In this document: positions 53,503 through 62,800 of the stretch, piece after piece | How the letters are laid out: the number at the start of each line of letters is the position of its first letter | How positions within the stretch are numbered: the stretch's first letter is position 1 | Source: Paenibacillus sp. | Lineage (GTDB): Bacteria > Bacillota > Bacilli > Paenibacillales > NBRC-103111 | NCBI GenBank assembly: GCA_031180825.1 | Contig: JAPSLM010000008.1 | Location: forward strand, 186,001 to 250,000 | Direction of reading: 5' to 3' | Length of the DNA stretch: 64,000 nucleotides | Position numbers and translations under genes: made by a program | Notes under the pieces: generated by a model | Seen by the model: the letters and a program-made list of their open reading frames with translations, nothing else | The model's database searches: none | What the model was told of the DNA's origin: nothing

Positions 53503-55605
53503 TTACTCCGGCAGGTTCCCGGACCTCGTTCCTGCTTCATACGAAGGCCGCACATGGTCGTACATCAGATGCAGAATCATGCCGGTTGCCGCATGGTCCA
53601 GATTATGGCAGTGGTCCATCCACATCCCCGGATTATCGGCGATAAAGGCCACTTCGTACATTTCGCCCGGCAGCACGTTTAAGGTGTCGGTCATCCATGG
53701 CGTCTTTACGGCTTTGCCGTTTTTCTTCAGCACCGTCATATGATGCCCGTGAAGATGCATCGGGTGCTCGGTCAGGCTTCGGTTCACAAAGGTTGTTTTT
53801 ACGTTCTCGCCTTCTTTCACGACAAACGTAGGGGTGTTCGGGTGAACCTTCCCGTTAATGGTCCAAAGAAAATGAAACTGCCCGTTGTAAAATCCCATCT
53901 TGTTCCCAAGAATCATCGTGAATTCTCTATCGAACTTCACAGCGGAGGTCGTCTCGTTCACGACAGCCTTCCCGTATTGAGACGGATCGAACCACGCAAA
54001 CTCGGCTTCGAAGCTCGGGCTCTCCGGCCGAGGCCGCGTATCCGTATCGAATAACAGACTCGGCTTCCCGTCGTTCTTGCCTTCGCCAAGCTTAAACAGG
54101 ACAGGATGGTCCGGCATCGTAAAGGCGATATCGTATCTTCCTCCAGAGGCAAGCCGGAATGCGGTGTAATCCGGCAGCCGGTCCGGCTCTTGAATGTCAA
54201 CGCCGTCGACGCTCACGATCCGATAATCGACCCCTTGCAGCATGTATTTTTGCGACAGGTTATGCGTATTCACGATTCTCAGCCTGATTTTCCGGCCTGA
54301 CGCCACCCGCTTCGTTTGGGCTTGATCCTGTTCTCCAAATGCGAACTTGTACCCCCGGTCCGTTTCCCATCGATGGGTGACGACCGTGAACTCTTCGTCA
54401 TAGATCTCGGTTTCATTCTTGGGATCGACGATTAACGTGCCGAAAAGTCCCTTGATCACTTGTTCAGCGGCCAGCTGGTGCGAATGAAACCAGTAGGTTC
54501 CCGCTTGCTTGGCTCGAAATTTATACGTAAAGGACTGTCCCGGTTTGACGACATTTTGAGTCATCCCGGGCACGCCATCCATCGCGTTCGGCACGTTATA
54601 GCCATGCCAATGGATTGTGACCCCTTTGTCAATATCCTGATTGACCAGCTTCACTTCCACCATGTCCCCTTGCCGCACCCGGAGTTCCGGGGCGAGTTGT
54701 CCGTTATAGGTCCAGGCATCGATTGTGGCGCCGGAAGCAAGCGCGATCTCCTTGTGCTGAGCGACGAGTTCAAACTTGATGTCTGCCGGAGCCGAGACGT
54801 CCCCGGTAAGCGCCGCGACTTCTACCCCGCTGGAATGGTTCCGATGCATAGCATGCCCGCCGGAAAGCAGGGTAGGAGCTCCGCCTCCTTCGTCCATCAG
54901 ATGATGGTTCATCATATCGGAGGCTTCCGGCAATTTGGAAGAGCTGACTCCCGCCAATACATTCACGACGATAACCGCAATCACAACTACTGCCGTCAGG
55001 CCGCCCGCTAAACCAAACTTCAACAGCCTTCTCCATAACGGGGACGGAACGAAGTGCCCCCTTAGAACCTTACGGTATGTTTTCATGGCAAAGAAGGACG
55101 GAACAAGCAGCAGGACTACAAGCAGGAACAATCGCTGCACGAGCTCGGCCATGGTTGGCAGGACCGGCTGCGCAATCATGTGGCTGAACGCATTCATGCC
55201 GGAAACCACTGCAGCCGCGTATATGGGAATAACTGTCATAGAATGGGTCAGCTCGACTAGGGCGGCTGCCTCCAGTCTTCTGTCAGTTGATTCTCTTAAG
55301 CTTCTCACCTTGGGCAGCGTGTGCGTAACGACGGGCAAATGACCGATCAGCATGAGCGGAATGACCGCTTTCATTTTGCCTTCGACGAATAACCAGCCTT
55401 TGCGGATGTACCAGCCTAAGACTAGTAACAACCATAGCGCAGCGAGCGCAAGCGCGATGTAACCGGTCCAAAGCAGAACGGTTTTCCACCGTTTAAACCG
55501 CCGATTGTTTTTCGTATAGGGAAGCCCGGAAACGATGAAAGCGGCAAGTCCCCACAAGAGTGTCATTGCGGATGCCAATATGATGCCGGCGAAGGTTTCG
55601 AACAT
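53503..55605 (-). CDS. Membrane-anchored multicopper oxidase with N-terminal multi-helix domain
   Basis: A 700-residue fusion. Residues 1 to about 220 form about six membrane helices; the rest is a three-cupredoxin multicopper oxidase facing outside. Copper motifs are IHWHGYNVP, YWFHSHQ, EHPMHLHGHHM and DHCHNLDHAATGM (type 1 and trinuclear ligands; axial Met visible). A His/Met-rich stretch (MMNHHLMDEGG, GGHAMHRNH) lies before the first cupredoxin domain. Copper detoxification or metal oxidation is likely. ATG 55605, 34 bases after its partner gene, divergent from a two-component system. Confidence 0.85.
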   Translation of the reverse strand: MFETFAGIILASAMTLLWGLAAFIVSGLPYTKNNRRFKRWKTVLLWTGYIALALAALWLLLVLGWYIRKGWLFVEGKMKAVIPLMLIGHLPVVTHTLPKVRSLRESTDRRLEAAALVELTHSMTVIPIYAAAVVSGMNAFSHMIAQPVLPTMAELVQRLFLLVVLLLVPSFFAMKTYRKVLRGHFVPSPLWRRLLKFGLAGGLTAVVVIAVIVVNVLAGVSSSKLPEASDMMNHHLMDEGGGAPTLLSGGHAMHRNHSSGVEVAALTGDVSAPADIKFELVAQHKEIALASGATIDAWTYNGQLAPELRVRQGDMVEVKLVNQDIDKGVTIHWHGYNVPNAMDGVPGMTQNVVKPGQSFTYKFRAKQAGTYWFHSHQLAAEQVIKGLFGTLIVDPKNETEIYDEEFTVVTHRWETDRGYKFAFGEQDQAQTKRVASGRKIRLRIVNTHNLSQKYMLQGVDYRIVSVDGVDIQEPDRLPDYTAFRLASGGRYDIAFTMPDHPVLFKLGEGKNDGKPSLLFDTDTRPRPESPSFEAEFAWFDPSQYGKAVVNETTSAVKFDREFTMILGNKMGFYNGQFHFLWTINGKVHPNTPTFVVKEGENVKTTFVNRSLTEHPMHLHGHHMTVLKKNGKAVKTPWMTDTLNVLPGEMYEVAFIADNPGMWMDHCHNLDHAATGMILHLMYDHVRPSYEAGTRSGNLPE

Positions 55606-55639
55606 GGCTTAGCGTTCCTCTCGAGCTGTGAGCTTCGTT

Positions 55640-56158
55640 TCATGTTTCCCGGAACGCTTTTTTTATTTTTCCAAACGGCTTGAAATAGGAGATGGCCGTC
55701 ATGAAAACCATGGCCAAAATGTTCGCTGCGGCGCCGCCGAGAAGAGAGTAGCTTGTGCTCAGGAATGCGGCATCGTGAAGGGCAGCGGCTCTCTTGCGAT
55801 CCGCCTCATGAATGAGCTGCGACAACCAGTCGCTCATATACTTGATTCCAAACAAGATCAAAGCCACCGTCAAAATCAGCTTGACCGCGACCCAGTAATA
55901 TTTGAAAAGCCCCCAATTCGTCCACAGCGATAGCGCCAGCCCCGTCAATAAAGCGACAAGCGCGGTGTACCGGATCAGGACGACATCGACGACGTGCATG
56001 TTATCGAGCGTGTAATAAAGCTGCTCTCCATTGTCCGCCAGCAGCATATGCGAGCCTAACGTAAGCATGCACACCGCCCCTCCCAGCCAGCATACGACGG
56101 AAAGCACATGAATCGTGACGATGAATTGCTTTGATTTCATGGATAATTTAAAAGCCAT
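55640..56158 (-). CDS. CopD-like/DUF2269-type four-helix membrane protein
   Basis: A 172-residue protein with four helices and conserved His in TIHVLSVVCWLGGAVC and NMHVVDVVLIR, resembling small CopD or DUF2269 heme-b/copper membrane proteins. ATG 56158 follows GGGGGAAAGG. It leads the operon with the multicopper oxidase and may pass copper or electrons. That role is inferred from context. Confidence 0.7.
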   Translation of the reverse strand: MAFKLSMKSKQFIVTIHVLSVVCWLGGAVCMLTLGSHMLLADNGEQLYYTLDNMHVVDVVLIRYTALVALLTGLALSLWTNWGLFKYYWVAVKLILTVALILFGIKYMSDWLSQLIHEADRKRAAALHDAAFLSTSYSLLGGAAANILAMVFMTAISYFKPFGKIKKAFRET

Positions 56159-56215
56159 TTTCCTTTCCCCCTTTTCGTTCTTGCGATCTGAAGCTGATCA
56201 TAACAACGAAATGTT

Positions 56216-56233
56216 GCGAACTTGTGGCGAACT
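56216..56233. promoter_or_regulatory. Direct repeat for OmpR-type regulator
   Basis: GCGAACT occurs at 56216-56222 and 56227-56233, an 11-base period, as in tandem OmpR/PhoB sites. It lies in the divergent region between the copper operon and the two-component system; TATAAT at 56276-56281 is a -10 for the latter. Confidence 0.5.
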
Positions 56234-56318
56234 GATTCGGAGGTTGTGACGTTTCCGAATATTCCATCAGGATATTGTATAATGGGGATAACCGAAACGG
56301 AGGACAGGTGGGACGGAA

Positions 56319-57017
56319 ATGGGAATCAAAGTTCTAGTCGTGGAAGACGAAGAGAAAATATTGTCGCTGGTGGAAACGTTTCTTCAGAGGGAAGGATACG
56401 ACGTGCTTACCGCGAAGGACGGGGCAGCCGCGGTGCGGCTCTACACGGAAAACAAACCGGACATCGTCATTCTGGACTGGATGCTTCCGCAGATGAACGG
56501 CTTGGACACGTGCCGCCGTCTCCGTGAAATCGGCGAACCGGGAATCATCATGGTAACGGCTAAGAACGAAGAAACGGACAAGATCGTCGGTTTGGAAATG
56601 GGCGCGGACGACTATTTGACCAAGCCTTTCAGCTTGAGAGAGCTTGCGGCGCGCATCCGCTCTTTGCTGCGGCGTATGAACCGGGGGGAGAACGGCGGAC
56701 CGGACAACGTGCTCCGGCGGGGCGACTTGACGATTTACGAAGAGAGCTTGCAGGCGTTCAAAGGAAATCAAGAGCTGCGGCTGACTCCGACCGAGTTCAA
56801 GCTGCTTCATCTGCTCGCATCGAAGCCCGGCCGCGTATACAGCCGGATGCAGCTGCTTCAGCACGCGTTCGAAGAAGAATTCGTCATGGACGAGCGGACC
56901 GTCGATTCCCATATCAGCAAGCTGCGCAAAAAGATCGAGGACGACCCCAACCATGCCGTTTACATTCAAACGGTGTATGGGTTCGGTTACCGCTTCGGAG
57001 CAAGCCATGAAAATTAG
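56319..57017 (+). CDS. OmpR/PhoB-family response regulator
   Basis: A 232-residue regulator. The receiver domain has the acidic pair ED (9-10), phospho-acceptor D53 (VILDWMLP) and K102-type KPFS. The C-terminal winged helix contains LTPTEFKLLHLLASKPGRVY and VDSHISKLRKKIEDDP. It is overlapped by its kinase gene. A divergent multicopper oxidase operon shares the upstream region with a tandem repeat site, so it likely regulates both. Confidence 0.92.
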   Translation: MGIKVLVVEDEEKILSLVETFLQREGYDVLTAKDGAAAVRLYTENKPDIVILDWMLPQMNGLDTCRRLREIGEPGIIMVTAKNEETDKIVGLEMGADDYLTKPFSLRELAARIRSLLRRMNRGENGGPDNVLRRGDLTIYEESLQAFKGNQELRLTPTEFKLLHLLASKPGRVYSRMQLLQHAFEEEFVMDERTVDSHISKLRKKIEDDPNHAVYIQTVYGFGYRFGASHEN

Positions 57018-58404
57018 AACGAAGCTGATGCTGTCGATGAGCATCCTGATCGCCTTCATATTGCTCTGCTTATTTTTTGTGACCCATGTTCAATTTTACA
57101 TTGTCCGCGATCTGGCCTATGCCGAGCAAAAGGCGGCGTTTGAAGCGCTGCGGGATGAGTTCGAGCAATACTATACGGACCACAAGGCATCCTGGAGAGG
57201 CGTTCAAGACTATCCGTTTGCAAACAGCCGTCATTTCGCCGAAATTGCTCTGTTCGAAAACGGCAATGAAATGTACCGAAAGGGGCGTCTGAGCCCGGAG
57301 ATTATGCGGGATGAGGCCTTTTCGCTAACCCTTCATGCCAACGACCGGAAGATCGGCCGGCTCTTCGTGATGAATGAAAGGCAGTACAAGACCTACGAGT
57401 TCAAAGCGATGTGGTACGGCATCTTCCCCAGCATCACCCGGGTCGCCTTGCTGTTCACCTGCATCGCCGCCCTGGTCACGATCTCCTTGTTGTCCTGGAG
57501 GCTGACGGCCCCTATTCGCAAAATCATCCAAGGCATCGAAGCGATCAAAATGGGAAAGCCGCATCCGGCATTACCGGTACACAGGAAGGATGAGTTCGGA
57601 GCGATCTCCCGGGCGCTGCACGAAATGAACGAAAGCCTCGAAAAGGTGGAACGCTCCCGCAAGCAGCTGCTGTCCGATGTCGCGCACGAATTGAAGACGC
57701 CGCTGATGATCATCCAAGGCGAGCTGGAGCTGGCGCAAGATACGGGGCTTTCTCTCCCTCCGGAAAAGCTGTCGTCCCTTCACGACGAAGTGCTAAGACT
57801 GTCGCGCCTGGTTCACGACGTGTTGGATTTGTCCAGACTGGAGGCAGGCGGAACGGCGCTTCGCCCCGCGGCCGAAAATATCGTTGCCATCCTGGAGGGA
57901 TTGATCGAGAAGACTCAATTTCTGGCCGAGGAGAAACATATCCGTATCTCCATGCATCCTTCGAAAGAATATATCGCCGTACCGGTAGAAAAGCACCGCA
58001 TCCTGCAGGCATTATATAATATTTTGATTAATGCGATTCATTACACAGATCACGGCGGGCAAGTGCAAATCCGGGTGGAGCAAGTATATCCACCCGACCG
58101 GCGGATGGACTATGCCCGAATCACGATCGAAGATAACGGGATCGGCATCCCCGAAAAGGATCTCCCCCACATCTTTAACCGGTTCTACAGGGCGGATCAT
58201 TCCAGAACCCGTTCGAATGGCGGGACCGGCCTCGGCCTTGCGATCGCGCAGCAAAACATTCTTTTGCATCAAGGCTGGATCGAGGTGCAGAGCAAGGCTG
58301 GAAAAGGAACGGCGTTTGCCGTCTTTTTACCGGCAGCTTCCGGGGATCTCGTCGGTTCCGGCAACGAACAGCCGGAAAACAAACAAGCGAGCCGGAGGGC
58401 GTAG
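57007..58404 (+). CDS. Sensor histidine kinase
   Basis: A 465-residue membrane kinase. Two helices (about 8-30 and 147-168) bracket a roughly 115-residue extracellular sensor. Then HAMP, HisKA with H-box SDVAHELKTPLMII, N-box ILINAIHYTDHGG, and G-boxes DNGIGIPEKDL and GGTGLGLAIAQQN. ATG 57007 overlaps the regulator gene by 11 bases. Its input is probably copper, cell-envelope or redox stress, judging by the divergent copper operon. Confidence 0.9.
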   Translation: MKIRTKLMLSMSILIAFILLCLFFVTHVQFYIVRDLAYAEQKAAFEALRDEFEQYYTDHKASWRGVQDYPFANSRHFAEIALFENGNEMYRKGRLSPEIMRDEAFSLTLHANDRKIGRLFVMNERQYKTYEFKAMWYGIFPSITRVALLFTCIAALVTISLLSWRLTAPIRKIIQGIEAIKMGKPHPALPVHRKDEFGAISRALHEMNESLEKVERSRKQLLSDVAHELKTPLMIIQGELELAQDTGLSLPPEKLSSLHDEVLRLSRLVHDVLDLSRLEAGGTALRPAAENIVAILEGLIEKTQFLAEEKHIRISMHPSKEYIAVPVEKHRILQALYNILINAIHYTDHGGQVQIRVEQVYPPDRRMDYARITIEDNGIGIPEKDLPHIFNRFYRADHSRTRSNGGTGLGLAIAQQNILLHQGWIEVQSKAGKGTAFAVFLPAASGDLVGSGNEQPENKQASRRA

Positions 58405-58613
58405 CATCCCCTGCGGCCAACGATCGGAATCGCGCCGCGGATGACATTATTCCCGATGATTGATGGCCTGTCCCGTGGCGGGTAAAATAAAGCGCCAATG
58501 TCAACTGTCCTTCAAAAAAACGCCGCTCTGAAGGACGACGTCTACGCGAATCGAGGTAAGGCAGCATGGATGGCAGCCGCGCCTGTAGCCGGCCAGGAAG
58601 TTGTCCCGGAAAG

Positions 58614-59990
58614 CTAATCGCCTCTCCTCGCTATTCGGAAAGATACGAGAAAGCTCAGGACGATAAAAAGCAGCTGAGCCAGCAAGGCCAGCATGATCCC
58701 TGTATAGATCCCTTGGCTAAAATGCCCGCTTACCGCGATTAAAGCTCCGCCGATTCCAATGCTCACTCCCGGGCAAAAGGCATCGACGAATTGAAGATAC
58801 GCGGAAATTTCGCCTTCCTCGCCCGGGCGGGCATGCTGCAGCGCAATGGCTCCTGTCGTCGGATTGGCCAAGCCGATGCCGAAGCCGGTAAAGATTTGCG
58901 ATACGACGGCAAACACAATTCCCCCGCTCTCCAGTCCTACTGCCGTAATAACCAGCGATACGCCGACGATCATTAAGCCGATACCGGCTGTAATCCGTTG
59001 TTTTCTGCCGCGGCCGCCATCCCTTTCGTCCAGTTTGGACTGCAGCCAAGCTGCGGTGGACCAGCTTAGCGCACCGGCGGCGACAATCAGCCCGGCAAGG
59101 TCCGCAGGCAGGCCTTTGACCTCCGTCAGAGCCAAGACGACATAGCTCTCGGTAGCAACATAGCACGCTACATACAGCCCTCTTGAAACAATGGTTGCCG
59201 GCAGCCCTTTTTTGACGGAGAATGTACCCGCGGGGAGCAGTTGCCGCAGAGGCCGGGCCATGACGATCAGCCCTATAAGCGCAAGCGCGATGCCCTTCCA
59301 GTCGGAGACAAATCCTAATCCGCTCAGCAGCAGCCCCGTGCCGATCGTCAGCAATAAAGCGCAGCCTTCTTTGCGGCCGCCTTTGTTCACCGGAACGCTA
59401 TCCGTTTGAAGCTTGCGAAAGGAAGGAAGCGTCAGCAATACGGCCAATGCGATCAGGGGCAGCACAAGCCAGAACACGAATCGCCACGAGACATACTCAG
59501 CCAACAGCCCGGCAATATACGGACCGATCAACGCCGGTAAAATATAAGCGCTGGAAAAGGCGGCCAAAATTTTCGTGCGGAGGGCATCGGGATAGCTCAA
59601 CGTAATGCTATAGTAGACGCATGTTACAATAGCGCCTGCGCCGAAGCCTTGAAACGCTCTCCCCGCGATTAACATCGGCATATTCACGGACGCAGCCGCG
59701 ATTAAAATACCGGCCACAAACAAAACGATAGATAAGGAAAATGAACGATACACGCCGATTTTGCCGATCTGCTGACCGACGATCATCGTGCCCAATATTT
59801 GCGACAACAGAAATGCGCTGAAGATCCAGCCGTATAAAGAAATACCGTTTAAATGCTGCGCCAACTCCGGCGCGATGGTCGTAATCGCCAACCCCTCGAA
59901 CGCTACGGTCGTCACAGCCAAAATGATGCCGATGGTCAATGCCCGATAACGGACGTCGAAAATACCAACCTTGCCTTCACCCTGTTCCAT
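58614..59990 (-). CDS. MFS transporter (drug-efflux type, 14-helix-like)
   Basis: A 458-residue MFS exporter with about fourteen helices. AFEGLAITTIAPELAQHLNG is the first-helix signature and LIAGRAFQGFGAGAIVTCVYY the motif-C region. ATG 59990 follows GGAGGG. It lies downstream of a MarR gene, and two inverted-repeat operator sites lie between them, so it is probably a MarR-controlled efflux pump. Substrate unknown. Confidence 0.85.
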   Translation of the reverse strand: MEQGEGKVGIFDVRYRALTIGIILAVTTVAFEGLAITTIAPELAQHLNGISLYGWIFSAFLLSQILGTMIVGQQIGKIGVYRSFSLSIVLFVAGILIAAASVNMPMLIAGRAFQGFGAGAIVTCVYYSITLSYPDALRTKILAAFSSAYILPALIGPYIAGLLAEYVSWRFVFWLVLPLIALAVLLTLPSFRKLQTDSVPVNKGGRKEGCALLLTIGTGLLLSGLGFVSDWKGIALALIGLIVMARPLRQLLPAGTFSVKKGLPATIVSRGLYVACYVATESYVVLALTEVKGLPADLAGLIVAAGALSWSTAAWLQSKLDERDGGRGRKQRITAGIGLMIVGVSLVITAVGLESGGIVFAVVSQIFTGFGIGLANPTTGAIALQHARPGEEGEISAYLQFVDAFCPGVSIGIGGALIAVSGHFSQGIYTGIMLALLAQLLFIVLSFLVSFRIARRGD

Positions 59991-60021
59991 TCCCTTATCC
60001 CTCCATTTACTTGCTATATCA

Positions 60022-60041
60022 CTAGTTGCTCTAGCAAGTAT
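60022..60041. promoter_or_regulatory. Second, imperfect MarR-type operator
   Basis: TAGTTGCT-CT-AGCAAGTA is an imperfect inverted repeat sharing the AGTTGC core of the perfect palindrome at 60108; it lies just upstream of the MFS gene. Confidence 0.5.
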
Positions 60042-60107
60042 ATAATATAAAAAAAGTTACATTTATCAGCAACTAATCATCCTTAATGAATATAAAATAG
60101 TCTTGTC

Positions 60108-60129
60108 TATAGTTGCCATGGCAACTATA
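60108..60129. promoter_or_regulatory. Perfect 22-bp palindrome, putative MarR operator
   Basis: TATAGTTGCCA is followed immediately by its exact complement. It stands 39 bases after the MarR stop and 118 bases before the MFS start. The core ATAGTTGC recurs at 60622-60629, upstream of marR itself, which suggests autoregulation. Confidence 0.7.
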
Positions 60130-60167
60130 TGGTTAAAAAAACTCAAAGCAATGAACTATGCAAATCT

Positions 60168-60593
60168 CTACAAATCCTTCACGTTATTATACATGACGGC
60201 AAGGATTCTTCTAAAGGTCTCGACTTCTTCTTCGGACAATCCCTCGACGGTTTTCTTATAAGCCTCGATTGACGGAGCAAGGATGTCCTCTTTAATTTCC
60301 CTGCCTTTGCGGGTCAAATAGACCCGCAGCGATCTGCGGTCCGTCTCATGGGTGACGCGATGGACGAAGCCCTTCTTTTCAAGCTTGAACAGCATCCGGG
60401 CAATGTTCGTCTGGTCCTTGTACAGCCGCTCCGCAAGCTCTTTTTGGGTGATTCCCTCCTTCTCCCAAAGCACGACCAATATTTCCCATTGGTCCACCGT
60501 AATATCGAAAGGGTTCACTACCTTTTGGTAATAATTATTAAGCTTCAAATCCGCCCGGTGCACGATAACGCCGATATACTTTTCTAACTCCAA
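60168..60593 (-). CDS. MarR-family transcriptional regulator
   Basis: A 141-residue winged-helix regulator: helix-turn-helix EGITQKELAERLYKDQTNIARM LFKL region at about 44-70, wing RVTHETDRRSLRVYLTRKG. The start is TTG 60593, 7 bases after GGAGG; the upstream extension contains the operator half-site and lacks a ribosome site. It is the likely repressor of the MFS pump downstream. Confidence 0.87.
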   Translation of the reverse strand: MELEKYIGVIVHRADLKLNNYYQKVVNPFDITVDQWEILVVLWEKEGITQKELAERLYKDQTNIARMLFKLEKKGFVHRVTHETDRRSLRVYLTRKGREIKEDILAPSIEAYKKTVEGLSEEEVETFRRILAVMYNNVKDL

Positions 60594-60687
60594 GGGTAGC
60601 CTCCACATAATAGACATGATGATAGTTGCTATGACCATTATAATTTCCGTATTCAGAAGTGTCAATCCGCAAAATGGTTAATTTTTC

Positions 60688-60717
60688 AAAAAAAGCAGCT
60701 CGGGGCGATCGACCCCG
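60688..60717 (-). terminator. Intrinsic terminator of the zinc-finger fragment gene
   Basis: CGGGG pairs with CCCCG around TCGATCG, then AGCTGCTTTTTTT on the minus strand. Confidence 0.8.
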
Positions 60718-60748
60718 AAACCGCCTTTATCTTATACGTGAACCCCCT

Positions 60749-60937
60749 TTACGCTTTTTGGGGTCCCGCCACCTCCGCATGCCGATTGCACAAAAAACAT
60801 ACGCTTTTATTCGTCGGAATATATCTTCCTTCGATGCCGACGAGCCGTCGGCCCGGACGGTACACGATGAACATTTTATGGGTCGCGATGTCCACCCAGC
60901 CAAGATAAGTGACATAGCGGTAATCGATCGCAGTCAA
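60749..60937 (-). CDS. FBP/FusB-type C-terminal zinc-finger fragment
   Basis: A 62-residue protein: YRYVTYLGWVDIATHKMFIV, GRRLVGIEGRYIPTNKSVCF and LCNRHAEV. This resembles the first half of the treble-clef C-terminal domain of elongation-factor-G-binding proteins (FBP/FusB). The second Cys pair expected downstream is lacking. The start is TTG 60937 after GGAGGG, and a terminator follows, so it is expressed as a short protein or is a remnant. Confidence 0.5.
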   Translation of the reverse strand: MTAIDYRYVTYLGWVDIATHKMFIVYRPGRRLVGIEGRYIPTNKSVCFLCNRHAEVAGPQKA

Positions 60938-60970
60938 GCCGGAATTCTCCCTCCGTAACGAAAGTTCACC

Positions 60971-61558
60971 CTATTTCGTTTTGCGGTCCAGCCACGCTTG
61001 AAATTGAAGCGGCGTTCGCACGTTGTCGTCCAATACGGCCGTATAGATGTCATAGCTCTTCACTTCGTTGCCGTATTCAGGACGCGCGGCCCAGAAATCT
61101 TTGATCGTCAGGATGGATTCCCGCAGCTCCGGGGTTAGCCGGCCCGGCATCGTCTTAATATGCAGGAGATCAGGCTGTTGGTCCGGCTCGTCGACGAACC
61201 AGATATCGAGCTTCCAATCCATACCGCTCCGCGCTCTATACTTCAAACCAAGGTACAGGCCGTCCGGATAGCCGGGATCCGTATTCCACGCGCCGGAGTC
61301 GTTCAGGAACCGCAGCTCCCGCACCCCCTGGCGGATCATGAGCTCCGAAGCGATTTGCGTGACTGCCTGTATATCGAGCTTGGCGCACACCACGGTAATA
61401 TCCAAATCTCTCCAGACCATCAGCCCGAGTGCAGCGCTTCCGACTCGAACCGGCTGGCCGGCCGAAGATAACAATTCGTCGATGTTCAATTCCTCCGCTA
61501 CAGCTCCCGCTTCGATTTGCAGCTCGTGCTGCCGTGTCAAAAGTTCATGGTCGGCCAT
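60971..61558 (-). CDS. Nucleotidyltransferase-superfamily-like protein
   Basis: A 195-residue protein whose VGSAALGLMVWRDLDITVV (about 39-57) matches the G-S then DxD pattern of minimal nucleotidyltransferases. KYRARSGMDWKLDIWFVDEP provides a possible third Asp. The second half is helical. Its substrate (drug, tRNA or protein) is unknown. ATG 61558 follows AAGGGGAG. It lies just before the zinc-finger fragment on the same strand. Confidence 0.65.
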   Translation of the reverse strand: MADHELLTRQHELQIEAGAVAEELNIDELLSSAGQPVRVGSAALGLMVWRDLDITVVCAKLDIQAVTQIASELMIRQGVRELRFLNDSGAWNTDPGYPDGLYLGLKYRARSGMDWKLDIWFVDEPDQQPDLLHIKTMPGRLTPELRESILTIKDFWAARPEYGNEVKSYDIYTAVLDDNVRTPLQFQAWLDRKTK

Positions 61559-61848
61559 TGTTCGTCACTCCCCTTTCGCAATACGTTTGTCGCATCTTAC
61601 GATCCTGCTCCATCGTGACTGCCATGCATCTCCGGAGGCCGTGCCGCGGCGGTGCCTGCGGCTCCCCGAGTCAACTGCATCGCTTGACGTATGAATAATA
61701 TGTTCGACAGTAAAACCATTTTTCCCTTTTTTATCCTTTTTCGTCATACCTCTGTGAGCTGCAGCAAAATGTATGTCTGCCAATAAAAGTGCTATAATAA
61801 AAGAATTCAAGATGTCATTCAGTCCACAAAAAGGAAGGAGAAGCATTC

Positions 61849-62736
61849 ATGAATACAAAACAATTGGAGCGAATCCATACGGGCAAAGGCTTTATCGCGG
61901 CCTTGGACCAGAGCGGCGGAAGCACCCCTAAAGCGCTGGCCCAGTACGGCATTCCAAAAACGAGCTATTCCAACGAAGAAGAGATGTACGCCCTGGTTCA
62001 TGAAATGAGAACCCGCATTATTAAAAGCCCGGCGTTTGATTCCAAGCACATTTTGGGCGCAATCTTATTCGAAAATACGATGGACCGTTCCATTGACGGC
62101 CAATTGACCGCCGATTATCTTTGGGAGAAGAAAGGCATTGTGCCTTTTCTAAAGGTCGATAAAGGGCTCGCCGATCCGGAAGACGGGGTTCAGCTCATGA
62201 AACCGATCCCTGACTTAAAAGACCTGCTGAAACGTGCGGTTGAACGAAACATTTTCGGAACAAAAATGCGCTCGCTGATTAAAGAAGCCAATCCGGCCGG
62301 AATCAAAAAAGTCGTTGAACAGCAGTTTGCCATCGGCAAACAAATCGTGGAGATGGGCTTGGTTCCGATCATCGAGCCGGAAGTGGATATTTACAGCGCA
62401 GATAAAGTAACATCGGAAAAATGGTTGAAGGATGAAATTTCCGCTCAATTATCCGCCCTCGACAAAGACGCGAAGATTATGCTGAAGCTTTCCATACCGA
62501 CGGAAAACAATTTCTACAGCGATCTGATGAAAGATCCTCACGTTGTACGGATTGTGGCTTTGTCGGGCGGCTATTCGCAAGCGGAAGCGAACGAAAAGCT
62601 GGCGCAAAATCACGGCTTGATCGCAAGCTTCTCGCGCGCTTTGTCGCAGGGACTCACCGCCGGACAAACCGACGAGGAATTCAACGCGGTGCTTTCCAAA
62701 TCCGTTCAGGACATTTATGAAGCGTCCATTAAATAA
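61849..62736 (+). CDS. fda: Class I fructose-bisphosphate aldolase
   Basis: A 295-residue class I aldolase of the Staphylococcus Fda type, cleaving fructose 1,6-bisphosphate to DHAP and glyceraldehyde 3-phosphate without metal. It has [20 protein letters not shown] at the start, [19 protein letters not shown] and the Schiff-base Lys region [13 protein letters not shown] follows AAGGAAGGAG; a TATAAT lies about 55 bases upstream. Monocistronic with a terminator. Confidence 0.93.
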   Translation: MNTKQLERIHTGKGFIAALDQSGGSTPKALAQYGIPKTSYSNEEEMYALVHEMRTRIIKSPAFDSKHILGAILFENTMDRSIDGQLTADYLWEKKGIVPFLKVDKGLADPEDGVQLMKPIPDLKDLLKRAVERNIFGTKMRSLIKEANPAGIKKVVEQQFAIGKQIVEMGLVPIIEPEVDIYSADKVTSEKWLKDEISAQLSALDKDAKIMLKLSIPTENNFYSDLMKDPHVVRIVALSGGYSQAEANEKLAQNHGLIASFSRALSQGLTAGQTDEEFNAVLSKSVQDIYEASIK

Positions 62737-62745
62737 GAATTGCAT

Positions 62746-62774
62746 GACCCCGAACTTCATCTAAGCTCGGGGTC
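62746..62774 (+). terminator. Intrinsic terminator of fda
   Basis: GACCCCGA pairs with TCGGGGTC around a 13-base loop, followed by GTTT. Confidence 0.75.
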
Positions 62775-62800
62775 GTTTCCTTATGTCCAACGATCTGAAG

